A DNA stretch of 64,000 bases from Hymenolepis diminuta (taxonomy: Eukaryota > Platyhelminthes > Cestoda > Cyclophyllidea > Hymenolepididae), in contig CAADRB010000046.1 of the NCBI GenBank assembly GCA_900708905.1, positions 994,298-1,058,297 of the forward strand. The letters run 5' to 3'. The notes below the pieces were generated by a model. The model did not search any database, was not told the origin of the DNA, and saw nothing but the letters and a program-made list of their open reading frames with translations. Every line of letters starts with the position of its first letter. Within the stretch, counting starts at the first letter, position 1. Positions 1 to 12,796 of the stretch are shown one piece after another. A program made the translations under genes and the position numbers.

Positions 1-397
1 AATCTTTTGGTTCGATCTCCGTCTCTGATATTCTGAAGTGCCTCTCAAACACAGTTGTAAAATCTGCAACATAAATTAGAGTGCGTTCTAGTAAAGACGT
101 ATTCTCCCTGGCATGGTAAGAGGCGGTAAGCTATAATATCTTGTTCCCAAACCCGTATATATTCTGTGATAGTCGCTCCTTAATGCTACTGACCCTCACC
201 ACAAAATATGAAAAAGGAAGGTAGGAGAGTTGTGAGGAGGACTAATTTAAGAGAATCAGAGACCATAGTAGGAAGAAAGTGAATTGAGGTACATTAGAAC
301 CTGGGCAGTCGCTATGCTATGTATTTACATGGAGTATATATATATAAGTATATGGTTAAATTGGGATTCGAAGGGCGTCCAAATTCGTCTAGTAGGC

Positions 398-464
398 CTT
401 GACAGGTGATCATAACCTGTAAGGGAGTCCAGGATCATGTTTGACATCTTGACGGGTGATCACG
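398..464. repeat. Two-copy 17-bp direct repeat, 50-bp period
   Basis: The word cttgacaggtgatca at 398-412 recurs as cttgacgggtgatca at 448-462, with one mismatch. Each copy runs into similar flanking bases. The second copy contains the 8-base palindrome gtgatcac. It could be the remains of a short tandem array; no function is implied. Confidence 0.5.
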
Positions 465-2871
465 ACAAGGTCTTCACGATCTGGTAATTTTTATTTTAAT
501 GCCCTAAAACTTACATGCAATTGAATTATAAAGTTATTATTATCTCTTTAATGAAGAACACGACTAATTTCATAAGTGTAAAATATTTGAATATCCTGAA
601 AAATTATTAATTTGTGTATTATGCTGAGGGTCAGCTGAGTTTTTCCTTATATTTTCCGCTAAGATCTCAAGAAATATTTAAGTAATTCATTATAAAATTT
701 ACAAGAATTAGCAAATTTAACAGACATCTCAACTAAGTCTTCATTTACAGAGATCTGGAATTAATTCTTCATTATCTACTTTATAAATTATTAATAAAAT
801 TGCAATTATTTGTACCTTTATCACGATTCTAGGCAACTTGGTCCCCAATAACCAATCTTGATCTAAAATTTAAATAAAAATGGTTTAATTCTTTTATCTG
901 GCAGTCAATCATTTCAATTCCCCTTAAAGTTAAGCTTGCCCTTGAGGCATCTTTTGCCAAATCCCCTAACTTCGCAATTCCCTCCTTTTTTTCCCAATTT
1001 GTCCCCAATCTATGGAATGAAATTAAGCCCGCATCCTTCATAGGATGAATAGCGATTAAGTGTTAAAATGAAGAATTTTTTCGAAATACTTTTTGCCCAA
1101 TAGGAAGCATTACTTTTGTCCATTTTTATTGGTGAAGACATAAAAATCATCGATATATTCTACCGGTACCAACTACTCTTTGTGAGCTTGTGAACTCTGT
1201 TAGCTTAAACTACGATCTTGTAAGGATGAAATTGACATGTAATCAAACTCCAAAATTTAGCGACCATATTTGAAGAGCTATACACCATTTCGTTTCGATC
1301 ACATATTTGATACGATAAACAGATTAAATATGTGAAACCAAAGTCATTTAAACAATAGTCTTGGAGTATATCAATTTTGTTAATACATTTAATTGAGAAA
1401 TACCTCTAGCTGAAAAATTACGCAATTTTATTGACAGTGTATTAGTGTGCAAACCATTTGTAAGCTACGAGCTCACAGACAAGGAAAAAATTTAATATTC
1501 AAGATTTTAGACGTGTTAAAATCCACAGTTCTACCATCCCACTTGCAACGTAATAGGACTTCGTAAAAAAGATCAAGAGGATCCCAAATAAAACATGTGT
1601 TTTTTAATTATATTTTATTATATTGCTTCAATCACAGCTATTTAGATAAATAAAAAAATACATACTTAACGACGGAGGAAATTAATCACACCCAATACGC
1701 TCTATCTCAAATGCATTTACCATATGGTCAGGCATTAAGGGCCCAGATATCGGGCCACAAAAGTCTCCATTTAATCTCCTAAGATTTTGATGTCTCCAGA
1801 CGTAGCTGTCATCTTTTTAACCATACTAACACATTTATTATTTAAGATTGTCTGTATCTGGAAATTTCGAGATGGGTCCAAAGTGTTAAAGAAATTTTCT
1901 GGTCACTGCTGTGTCGAGATCATGTATGCTGGTATTATTGTACTATCTTGGTTATTTGGAGAAAACATTTCGCTAATTTACACCTGAAGCTCTGTATCTC
2001 TAAAGATCGGAATATAATATACACTAAATACAGCTAAAATACTAAAATTCCTTATGGTCAATACAGAATTGCGTAAATTAGAAGGGCCCGAAAACATAGT
2101 AGCAGTAGGGAATTAGAGACAGCCTAATGCAATGTGACGGCTTTCAAGCACATTTACTGGGAAGAATTTGAATTTGCATCGAAAATTTTTAACATTTGTT
2201 ATCCCTCAACTTTCACTTACAATCCTAAGAAGCAACTATCAAAGTACCGAACTGCAAATGGCATTTAAAGCCAGCCCTTTATTCCAATGTGCTAATAATT
2301 ATTGCCGTAATTTAGTGCCAAAATAGGACTAATCCCCAATCCCGGTCCATACTCCAAGGTGCGTTCTAAACGTTTCCAAAATGATAGCAGCTGCGACGAG
2401 GTACTCTACAATTTACCGGAGCTTAGTCACAAAGTACAGGAGCCAGAAAAACCCTGCCGCAAGTCGGAAATGCGTAAGGCCACAAGGGGATGATGGTGAA
2501 AGACGTGGAAGAAGGGACGGAGAAGGAAGGGGAATAATACTGACTTAAGCAACACTTGCAGCAGTTTACTTTATCTAAACTGAAGTATTTGCAGTTCACG
2601 GTTTTAGAAACGTTGCCATTCCTCTTATATACAAGTACATGTAATTCGTAAATAAACAAAACATCCCATTAATCGATAAGATATGTCAAGGTACTATTTC
2701 ATTTTATTTTAGAATTCTTAATAAGACAAAAAGTCCTCTTTGTTATTATTGGGAAACAGCTGAAATCAGGTAATAGTAAGGCCAATTATTGGTAAAGGAT
2801 TTGAATGAAAGAGTAGGATATTACTTCCTTTCATTTTTTTGCAGTATTAGTTAACGAGTATTTTGCATTCC

Positions 2872-2955
2872 GAAATTCCAGTTTCATGATTTATCACCTA
2901 GATTACAGAGATTATTGACCGGCTAATGTAGTAGCGGAAGTCGGACTTGTCCCTT
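2872..2955 (+). repeat. Dispersed repeat family B, diverged copy
   Basis: The stretch has the family order: tttcatgattt, then a short spacer, then attgaccgg. This matches copies near 14.7, 51.2, 55.2 and 56.3 kb, where tttcatgatttgat is followed 40-60 bases later by cttgttgaccagttgattt. The copy is diverged and short, and no coding capacity is visible. Confidence 0.35.
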
Positions 2956-3961
2956 CAGTCACTTTTTTCTGCCAAGATTGAGAAATTCGAAAGCTCCTCC
3001 ATTACATTAAGCAGGTAGGATATATTAGCACAGCGGGTTGAGATAGGTACATTTTTAACTTAGCAATGCTCAAGCTTTTACAAAATATTCTGGCTAGTAC
3101 ACAATCAGAATAATGAGCATACAGAGTTAATTTTAATTAACCAAGATATATGGATAATAACTCAAACGAAGTAATGATGTGCTAATAATAGTCAGATCAA
3201 TTAAATTATGTTTTTTTTAATATTGAAAAAGAGTATAAATAATAAATTTATCGATAAACTTGGTATAAATTAACAGTACAAAGAAAAGATGAATAAAAAT
3301 GATAATGGTAGGAAATTTGACCAATAACTTAATGTGATTACCTTATTGATTTATTTAATTGAATATAGAAAACTTTGCCACCTGAAAATATAAACAGCAA
3401 ACTCTCAAATCACTTTACATTGAAGAAACAGCAATCGCATGTGGCTTTGAGTTAGTTTTGGCAGGTGTTGACACGAACTATGTGTCAATTTGAATATATA
3501 CTTCTGTAATGATTCATCACCAAATTTGAATTTGGAAAAAATTATTTCCACAATTTATATTGTGCCATTAACTAAGCCTGAACATTTAAAATTTAGACTA
3601 TTTCATTAGAAGTCCACTTTTAATCACCTCGATAAGAGTTTATGCAATTTGTAGATATTAACTACAAAACGAATCACATATCAACCGATAATGATAATTT
3701 AATATTGAGAATTATTAAATTTACAATAATTTACACTTAAATTATTTATTTGGCGTGCATATTTTTTGTGGTAATACAAAAACAAGCCAGACGAGCATCT
3801 TCGTATGTGGTATAATTGATAACACCAATTCCATGAATTTTCCTCTTCTCCGGGCAAATGGGCAAAAATGTAATGTATATTTCAGACGTTAAGACAAATG
3901 TAATAATCAGAGGATTATATAGTCACAGAATATCTTGCGAGAGTCGGACTGCTTCATCCTA

Positions 3962-4359
3962 NNNNNNNNNNNNNNNNNNNNNNNNNNNNNNNNNNNNNNN
4001 NNNNNNNNNNNNNNNNNNNNNNNNNNNNNNNNNNNNNNNNNNNNNNNNNNNNNNNNNNNNNNNNNNNNNNNNNNNNNNNNNNNNNNNNNNNNNNNNNNNN
4101 NNNNNNNNNNNNNNNNNNNNNNNNNNNNNNNNNNNNNNNNNNNNNNNNNNNNNNNNNNNNNNNNNNNNNNNNNNNNNNNNNNNNNNNNNNNNNNNNNNNN
4201 NNNNNNNNNNNNNNNNNNNNNNNNNNNNNNNNNNNNNNNNNNNNNNNNNNNNNNNNNNNNNNNNNNNNNNNNNNNNNNNNNNNNNNNNNNNNNNNNNNNN
4301 NNNNNNNNNNNNNNNNNNNNNNNNNNNNNNNNNNNNNNNNNNNNNNNNNNNNNNNNNNN
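3962..4359. other. Assembly gap (398 N)
   Basis: Run of N. Reading frames drawn through it have no meaning. The gap length may be an estimate. Confidence 0.99.
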
Positions 4360-7300
4360 TTTTATTTACTTAAACTAGCATTGACTTAGCTTTAAGATGA
4401 GAAATGGATATAACAATTCGCCTAACCATTCTAGTTTTTTAAAGATATCATATGGGATGTTTATTTGCTGAAGGTGCATAAATATCCGAGTTTGGCATCT
4501 TAAACGTTGAATCCGTTATGCATACGCATACATTTGCCTCAAAGGGTAGTTAATTTTCCTCTGTTTCCCAATATTAAATCATAGAGTTTTGCTCTCCTTA
4601 AAAATTAATTTTCGATTTACTGATTGCGAGACTGTTCCCTTCGTTCTGTTTTCATCTAACAATATTTTCTACTACTGTCTATGACTACTCTCCATTTTGT
4701 GGTATCTGTGTATGTAGGCATGTCAGGGGCAAAAGCCTACCTAGTTGTCTCGTTTATCCCTCTCTAAGCTAGAGCCCACCACGCCGATCTATTATTCATG
4801 CTCAGTTGAATTTTTTTGTTTGGCGTCCTTTGTTAATTCGATGAACGATAATAAAAACGATTGTATGACGGTTAGGACAGAGGCGACAATATGAGTTTTT
4901 AGGGGTAGCTAGACTTCAATGAGTGCATTCTCATATATGAAATGTGTCATTTGTACAACGATGCAATAAAATGCATTTTTTACTAATCTCTTCTCAATTT
5001 TTCAAATCTTTCTCTATATCATGCGTTTATCAAAATTTTAAAAACAAAATACCCTATTTCTCTTTATATATACTTTCATTGGGGTGGCTGTATTCTATTA
5101 AATTGTAAATCTACGTGTAATACTAAATTTTTCTCAGGTCTTTGGGGATTCGAGGGAACTTAAATCTTAGAAAATAAGTGAAGTGGCTCTGATTGGCACT
5201 TTTCAGGTATTTTGTATATGAGGAGAGTCTGAAAAGGATTTGCGAACAATATTCAGTGATGTGGCTTTTAGCAGTCTACGTTTGTAGTCATATATTTTAA
5301 ATCCATTTAAGAAATTGAGAACGTATAAATGATAAGACACAGGGAGGCATACGAATAATCTTTATCTGCATCCAATTAATCAACATTAAGAAAGGTAGGC
5401 TGCGCTCAAGACCGGTGCCAAAATACTGGCTGTCGTCGACATTTGTACTAGGGATATCTTCGAGTTCATTTGTTCTCAATCGGTCACTGACATTTTGTCC
5501 ACTTTTGCTTTCTGTTTAGCATACTTTTCTTTTTAAATAATGAGCCAGATAGGCAGAATCCCTATTCACTGATCCCATTCTCGTCTTTGTTTTCGCAATC
5601 GTGGGTCTAGGCAAATCACTAGAAGCGAGACGGACACCTGGGCTAGCAGTTGTAGGTTATACGGGACAAATTTCACAAACTATGAGAATTCACTGGCGGA
5701 AGGGAGTTTTCCCTTTACAGTTAATACTTAATTGAATTTGTAGGTTAAAAATCAAAGCAACTCAACTGAATTCTTTTGCACACCAACGATCTAAATTTAT
5801 GAGCGCTTTAACACAGTTCTTCTTTTATGAATGTCATTACTAGAATTCTTTCCATTTTATTCTCAGTGTTATGGATAGGCATCATAATTCTACTCTGTCA
5901 CGAAACGACTGAATGGTTGAGGCGCCAATAGGCCAATTTTTAGTTCTTCTCTAACTGACAGACTGACATTATCATAAAAAGCAAATAAGAGATAGTTGTC
6001 AGAATTCTGAAGTTGCTAAAGAACTCAATGACTGTCGGTTTTTTAATAAACAAGTAGGACTTTCAGATGATATTATATTATAATATTAATAATATTAAAG
6101 ATATTCCCATTATATTTCTTTTCGCATTCCAGAGAAATTTAAGGGAAATATGTAATAACACTAAAGATGAGAGGGGAACATCAAAATTATTATAATTTTC
6201 AATGCACTTGAAAAAAAGGCTTTATGTATTTAAACTAGCCTGACCGTCGTATCTGATGAAAAATTTGAATGATTTATTTTGAATGTAGATATTTTTCAAC
6301 AGTAGATAAAACTAACGCTAGGCTCCTTGCCATCTTTCTCGCACTCGGATTGAATGGGGAATAATCAGATTTACAGATGACTTAGAAATACAGTACGAAT
6401 AATTTTCATCATAGTTTCCCTTACTGAAAAGATGCAAGACTTGAATCTAGACCACAGGTGCACAGTTCTTCTCTGGTAAAAATCAGGGAGAAATTATTAT
6501 AATGCTGAAATTATAGTTTCTAATACTGCTATCTTTGTGCATAAAAGGTACGGCTCGGCTGCATTTGGCTCAGATTGTAGCGTCGTCGGATCAGAGCAAT
6601 CAGCCAATTTCTCCAAGACTATTCACTGTAATAGAAGTCTCTTCGCGTCATTGAGAATTGTGGAGATTTTGATTCAAACTGACTGTCAAGACAACAGGAG
6701 TAGCTTGTCCGGCATATTAGAATTGATAAGACTGACAGACCATTGTAAGACCACCGTAGGACTTGAATTACTAATTCTGATATAAAGGGTTGACTCCAAA
6801 GTCTTGATCTGTGATTGCCAGCGTCCTATCAAAGAAGGCACGAAGAGGGATGCAAATTATGCAGGTGGCGTGGTCGAAATAGGCACCTTTATCAAGGCAC
6901 ATTATGTAATAAGGACAAGGAAATAATGAAAGAGCATGAAGTTAATAAGATGTGCGAAGGATAGGAATAGGAACCAAAAGGCATTAAGATTACGAATGGG
7001 AAGAGCAAACGGTTATTTGCATCATGTCTGTCAAGCTCCGCCACGGGTGACAGTGACCGTTGACTAATCTAGTCAGCGGCCGAACTGAACTCCCAGCTTG
7101 ACTTCCCCATTGGTCTACTCTGCGGGCATGCAAATGCTTCGTTTTGGTCCAGCAAGGTTACGAGCCTACATCTAACATGCTTGGGATTTATATTTGAGAG
7201 ACAGAGAACAGAGCAAAGCGTTTGAACAGAGAGCATAAAATTAGGATGTGGTAAACAAGCCAAATTACGACACTCGGAGTTAAAAATCTGCCATCTGTTG

Positions 7301-10300
7301 TTAGTCTGATAAGAAGTCAATAAATGTGTACGGTTAAGCGCTTGCAAGGGTTCGGTTAATTAAATTATCTAAATTCATACGACATGATTTAGACATTAAT
7401 CAGTTTACAAGCGATGATCGGTATGATCACTTGCTCGAGTAAAGTCGACATGATGCAACTAATTAAATATGATCTGGAGACAAAATCAAAAGTATTAATA
7501 CGCATTATTAGTCCGTTTGCTTTGGGCATAAAGAGGCTATCTAAGTGCCTCTAATCCTTACTGAGTATAACTTTCTTTTCTCCTGTCACTAAGTGTGCCT
7601 TATTTGCTTATCTAAAAGATTGCAATTAGTAAAACAAACTAAAATGTGATATCTGAGATCCTCTGAATCTTTAAGCGCGATTTCCAGTACGTTATCAGAC
7701 TACTTCAGATATTTTATTCTAATATCCAAGATTCAAGTATAAGGCAAGAGTTTCAACAAGTTCAACACAGCTGAACTCATTAGAGTTGAGTAATCTTAAA
7801 TTCACAGTGAATATTTCAAACAGATTGCGTGGTACGTTTGATGCGTGCTTTATTTCAATATAATAAAAATATCTATTCCGCTTTCCTTTTATTCTATTAA
7901 TGGACTATTTCGGTGACAAACACTAGCACAGAAAGAGGGTACATGAAACATTAATGACATCTGTTGCATCCTCATTTCTGGATCTTCTCATAGCACAGCA
8001 AGGGTTATTTAAGTAAAAGAAAAAATATTAGCTAATACTCACATCCCCGATATGATTTGAATCGGTAGATGTCTAGTTTTGAGTGCTACATTTTATGAAG
8101 GGAGAGGAAATTGAAATATAATTTTTATATGTTAATGATGCCCCTATTCGTAAGACTTTTCTTCATGAGTAATCTGCATGCTTTTAGGATGTCAGCCTCT
8201 ATCTGAGAAGATTAGCATTCATTTGCGGCTTCTTAAGTGTGCATTTAAAGATTTAATTTGTTCGAAATTGCTAGAAATGCACAACCAAATTGCACCAAAG
8301 TTTAAAATATTTGGCGATAGCACCACTCCTGTATTCTTAACAATAAATTTGACAAGATAAATTGATGACGTAAATAAAATGAAAATGTTTCCATTTTGAC
8401 CACTCGAAACAAAGTAGTTATGCACTCACAGAGATATCTGATGTCCAATCCTCAGTTCTCCTTCATAATCCTTCCTCTTTAATTCTGGCATTTCTTTATG
8501 GTTATAAAATATACCCGTGGTCCAGCTCAACTTTTAGTCTTTTTGAACAAATTGGTGTCTTCTGGTAAAACTTAGAAAGATGAGAGGTTACATAGGTGAT
8601 ATCTAGCACAATTTAACCGCCATCTTATGATTGCCTTACTAACCGTATTTAGTACTATTTTACGTATCTTGCGCCATGGAATAACTTCGAAAATTTCGTA
8701 CATACCTCTATGAAAGGAGCATTTTTGAAGATACATCAATAATTAGATTTAACTTTAATTAAATTTGATATTCGGTAACTGAAGCGATTAAGGCATTTTT
8801 TGTGAACATAACGTTCATTGATAATGTTGAACGAAATTAAATTTACATAAGAATTAATAAATAAATTGATAACTACTGTTCCCATAAAAAAGTCTGTTAG
8901 TAGGTCATATAAAAATGCCCTTTAAATGATATCTTAAATTGATCTATCGAACAATTGAATGTAGTTTAATAAATTTCTCTGAATTTGCGTATAGTTGTAT
9001 GAAATATTTTTTCTTGAAAAAATTAATATTTATTTAACATCATTACTGAATTATCTGCTAACCCTCAAATTATTTATGTGAACTAATACAGGCTATGTTA
9101 TACTGTACATAATCCGAATTAATTGTAATAAGTTTTCGCTATAACAGTGGGAATTAACGATAAAAAAAAAATTTTGCTTAGAGTTTATAAAGAATATAAT
9201 TCCTCTACTATTACACTTTAAAGACTATACTCCTATGAAAACCGGTTTACAATGTTTTCTTCAAACGATTTAATCATTATTTTAAAAGCATTAAAAGTTG
9301 CAAATGTCTGGCGGCCAACAAATGATGATCAGGCTTCCGATTTATAGTAACCTTGTGGTAAAGTCAGGGTTGTATGTCGATTGATTCAAGTCTCTTTTAC
9401 TTATGAAGTAAACTTCAATCTGCCCTGTCTATCACCAATTCTTTCCTTGTACGCTGATTATCGCTTTTTTTCAGTTATCATTCTCTTGCATTTCAGACCT
9501 TAACGTTGATTGTTTCACTAATTTCGATGCTGTCGTGTAACAATATTAGAGCTTCCTATTACACATAGGATGCACCCTAGCGTTGAGCCACTAACAATAA
9601 AACCAGGGTGGTTACATATGCAGCCACCCCATTCCACTAAATTCCCATCCCCATTTTGTTTAAGGGTAATATACTACGCCTATTCAATTATTTTTCAAAA
9701 AGTCTGCGTCCTGAGAGGTAGGTTTCGATTAGTTATAACTTATAAACAGAGGGGAGTTTCCAGGACGCACTCTATGTCCTCAGTTTAATATTGGTTACAA
9801 AATTCTTATTAACTTGAGAGACTGTCAAATATATGATGGGAGAAGTATCAATGCTAAGGTCTTCTCTGCATAAGTATTCAGCTCAGAACTCCTCCATCGT
9901 CACTTCTTCTGATGGAGAACTGCGCCAAACAGATTTACAGTTAGAAAGATTATAAGTAAAAATTTGAATGAATAAAATATAAAGCAGTTTTATCTGCCCA
10001 AAAGAACTAGAGCGGAGAGCGCAATTAGTGACCCTAAAATAGGACTTTCGCATTAAAATTTAAATAAACTGCAACACGTAGTTAATTAAATTTTATATCA
10101 AACACAAGTGTTTTAGATTGATTTTTACCGCAACGCGAAAATTAAAATTATACAAATTCCATTAAAGAAAATTTTTTATGGTAAAGTTACTAGCGCCAGA
10201 TACTACTTTAGGATGCATACACTGTTAAAAAATGCAAAATATAAGCATGGATTAAACGTAGAAGGCGAACAGATAAATCAGCAGAAATATTTTAAATTGA

Positions 10301-10831
10301 AGTACTAAGAAAAGAAGAAATAATCCTTAACTGCTTGAGAGAGTAGCTCCTTCCTACTCATCGAGTCTATATTTCAAGTCGGAATAAATCTACTAGATTT
10401 GTGAATGCGTAAGGGCAACATGCATCTCCCATATGACTGGCTAAGACAAACTAAACCGTATCGATGGTAAGCACTTGGTCTAACTCAATGAAAGTGCATT
10501 TCTTTTACTTTAGAGAAACTGCTTGTCTAAATTCGCTTTTCAAGAAAATGTACTTTAATTTTGAGTGTTTTTAGGTCTACTTTCAATAAACTCTTCTGTA
10601 GTCTACCTAATGGATGGAGCGATTTTGCATGAACTAGAACAATGTCCATTAATTTTTGACATTATAATTCATGGTAATGTCCAATTGTTTACCAAATTCA
10701 GTTCTGATTATAGCGGTACTGAAATAGGATGAAAAGAGAGAAGAAGCAGTTAAAAATGTTAATATTCTTAAAATGAGCTGCGCAGTGGACAAGGTTGCAG
10801 GAAAAAGTGTTTTTAATAAAAACGGTTTTGC
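4360..10831. other. Intergenic DNA with dispersed repeats
   Basis: No gene is supported. The only structure I could place is repeat family C near 7015-7215. Another small item is near 9600-9780, where short inverted words occur (gggtgg with ccaccc, and tgcgtcctg with aggacgca). Short reading frames here are interrupted and show no family motif. Confidence 0.55.
7015..7215. repeat. Dispersed repeat family C, copy 1
   Basis: About 180 bases match a second copy near 57570-57760 in the same orientation. Shared landmarks in order are gacagt, ctagtca, an actctgcg word, gcatg followed by tgctt, gcgagcc or acgagcc, and tttaac/ctaac before cttg. The two copies are clearly diverged. Neither is flanked by terminal repeats that I can see, and the class (SINE, MITE or LTR fragment) is unresolved. 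Confidence 0.55.
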
Positions 10832-10836
10832 CTACT

Positions 10837-11083
10837 TTTTACGATCGTCAAGCCGATATCATAACAAGATGATGGAAAGACACAAGTTCTCACTGATACG
10901 GAGAAGGCTTATTACAGTTCAATTACACCAAAGCACAGTATGGTGTAATTCATATTAGTTCACATAAATAATCTAAGGATTAGTAAGTATTTTAATAAAA
11001 ATAGGGAGAAAATATAAAAAAATACTTATTTTGTCAAGCATAAATACTCTATTATTTTCCATAATTATATTTTCTTTTTGACA
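10837..11083 (-). repeat. 3' LTR of the Mag-like element
   Basis: On the minus strand it begins TGTCAA directly after a purine tract, as expected for an LTR start. It matches the copies at 12547-12796, 19127-19372 and 37591-37806. Shared words include aattcatattagtt and aaggattagtaa on the + strand. It contains a perfect 10-base inverted repeat, aattacacca (10921-10930) and tggtgtaatt (10941-10950). Confidence 0.8.
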
Positions 11084-11095
11084 CTTCTCCTTTCA
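11084..11095 (-). other. Polypurine tract of the Mag-like element
   Basis: The minus strand reads gaaaggagaag immediately before TGTCAA of the 3' LTR. A purine run at this place primes plus-strand DNA synthesis in LTR retroelements. Confidence 0.65.
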
Positions 11096-11402
11096 CGCAT
11101 TTCTCGGGTAAAGTTGTCTTCGATTTCGATTGAAGTTCTCTGGTTGAATCATCTTTCCATTCTGGCGAGAGTAATCAGGTGATGATTTATGCATACAGTC
11201 TAATTCTTACCATCCGTAAACAAATTGGAGATTTTCAATCAAGTTTAGGATGAGCAGAAATTCAGAAGTTCCCTAGCATAGTTTTCAACTTCTCTGCCAT
11301 TGCTCCCTATCCTTTTTTGAAGGACCTATTCCCTTCCTTTCTCTTGGTTCGGGTGCCTTTAGTTTTGAACGAAAATCTCAGTCTTTGTTTTCCTGACAGC
11401 AT

Positions 11403-12054
11403 TCACCTTCGATACTGGTCGTGATTGAATGACTTTTTAGGAGCTAGTTCAAGACGCTGCTTCCTTTTTCTCCCATTCTTTCTGCTAGATTTAGCAACAC
11501 GTTTGTGGGGATTCTTCTGCTGATTTTCGTCCCTCTTCATATCCTTCTTCGAAGCGGCTAATGGTTCTGTTAAATGACTGCTCGTTGGTTCGACCTTCTG
11601 AGTAGCGCTCTTTTTTCTTAATTTTGGTATTTTTAGGCACGTTGTTTCCTAATGCCCTCTTTTGTCACACATTTTGCAAATACGAGTTTTGTGCGGACAA
11701 AGTCTGTTAAAGTGCAAATCATAATAAAGCCAGTATTGAGTTTGAGTTTCAGGGAGGGTGAAAACATAATACGACAGAGTTTCACTAGAATTTCGATCAG
11801 TATAATTGTGCCCACCGGACTTCTGCTGATTCATGCAGCTGTCACACTTGATTTCCAACTTTATGGATTCTTTAACAGTATTCTCTAACAAAATTTTTCA
11901 CTAACTTTAAGTACTCTAAAGATTCGACAATAAACATTAGTTTGACGAGGTTCTCGAAGACCACCCAAAAATAGTAGACATTTGAGGTGATCCTTCGAAA
12001 TGACAGAAAACCGCAGGGTTTAAAAACACTATCGAGACGGCTAGCATAGGTCAT
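11403..12054 (-). pseudogene. gag: Degenerate gag (nucleocapsid part) of the Mag-like element
   Basis: The frame running from 11891 down to 11403 is open except for one TAG at 11649-11651. It carries a CCHC zinc knuckle, C-x2-C-x4-H-x4-C, beginning CKMCDKRGH; the stop codon sits between the His and the last Cys, and the Cys follows in frame. Upstream, the residues LHFNRLC suggest a first knuckle that has lost its first two cysteines. Downstream of the stop, 81 more codons read through as a Lys/Arg-rich tail ending at a TGA at 11403-11405. A further piece, 11872-12054, continues upstream in another frame, so at least one frameshift exists. Gag packages element RNA into cytoplasmic particles; this copy cannot do so as it stands. 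Family assignment is by motif only. Confidence 0.65.
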
Positions 12055-12537
12055 CCAGACTTTTTCATGTCCTTTGGTGAGAGAAGGGCAGGTAAAGCAC
12101 CTTTGAAGTTTAGTAGACTTTTCATCAAATATTCAGGTCCGAAATTGTTCTTGGGTGGATGACACATTTGAACAATGTAGCAATAATCTAGATTTTACAT
12201 TTTCCTGGATGCCGGCGAGCTTGTTTCGGAAAGTGCTCTCACACCTGTCAAACTGGCCAGTAAAAGGTATTCTAGTGAAATTCACTGACCTGTAGAACCA
12301 GAGAATCTGCTGATAGTTTGGGTAAGGAAATACCCGGCGTTTCGCTCCTCATTTAATAAACTTAGAAAACCTTTTATACAACATCCTAAGATTTTCCTTC
12401 TGTTTCTTCAGCAGTAATTCGTGAAGTTCCTACTGCTTCTCCAGAAAAATTTATTCTTCTTCAGGATATGTTTAAATTTATCAATATTTAATGACATTTT
12501 CATGAACATCCAGATATTTGGTTCTTTTTAACCTTTT

Positions 12538-12545
12538 GTCGCCAA
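12538..12545 (-). other. Primer binding site, tRNA-Ser type
   Basis: The minus strand just inside the 5' LTR reads ttggcgacaaaagg. TGGCGAC is the complement of the 3' end of eukaryotic tRNA-Ser (ending GTCGCCA) and is the primer site used by Mag-lineage gypsy elements. Two to three later bases deviate from the usual GAGG. Confidence 0.6.
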
Positions 12546-12546
12546 C

Positions 12547-12796
12547 TTTACCATTTAGACACTGATATCCTAGTCAGGAAGGGGGAAAACATAAGTTCTC
12601 AATGTTTTAGCGAAAGCTTATTACAATTCAATCCAAACTATATATAGTATTACATAATTCACATTAGTTCACATAAATAATTTGTCGGGATAAGCCTTGT
12701 TTTCAGTAATAATGGTTAATATATATATATAATCACAAAATAACTATCAGGAATATAAGTTTAATAATTTTACACAGCTATGTTTTCTCGTTGACA
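12547..12796 (-). repeat. 5' LTR of the Mag-like element
   Basis: It starts TGTCAA on the minus strand and aligns through its length with 10837-11083. The two LTRs differ at many positions and by small indels, including a (TA)n run at 12720-12731, so the insertion is old. Confidence 0.75.

Larger units (their letters stand above)
1..3961. other. AT-rich intergenic DNA, no supported gene
   Basis: No long reading frame or recognisable domain is visible on either strand. Contents are a short (TA)n run near 333-350, a pair of near-identical 17-base words 50 bases apart (398-464), a 70-codon minus-strand frame of protein-like composition at 829-1041 that I do not recognise, and a copy of dispersed repeat family B near 2872-2955. 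The rest looks like neutral AT-rich sequence. Confidence 0.6.

Noticed and set aside
9..20. ggttcgatctcc resembling a Pol III B box / tRNA T-arm
   Set aside because: The flanking bases do not form a T-stem and the rest of a tRNA is absent.
3858..4378. Reading frames of 147-171 codons at 3858-4373 and 3935-4378
   Set aside because: They run through the N gap; the real sequence on either side is only a few tens of codons.
7156..7166. ggttacgagcc in repeat C as a SINE B box
   Set aside because: One base is out of register with the B-box consensus and no A box was found upstream, so a SINE call is not justified.
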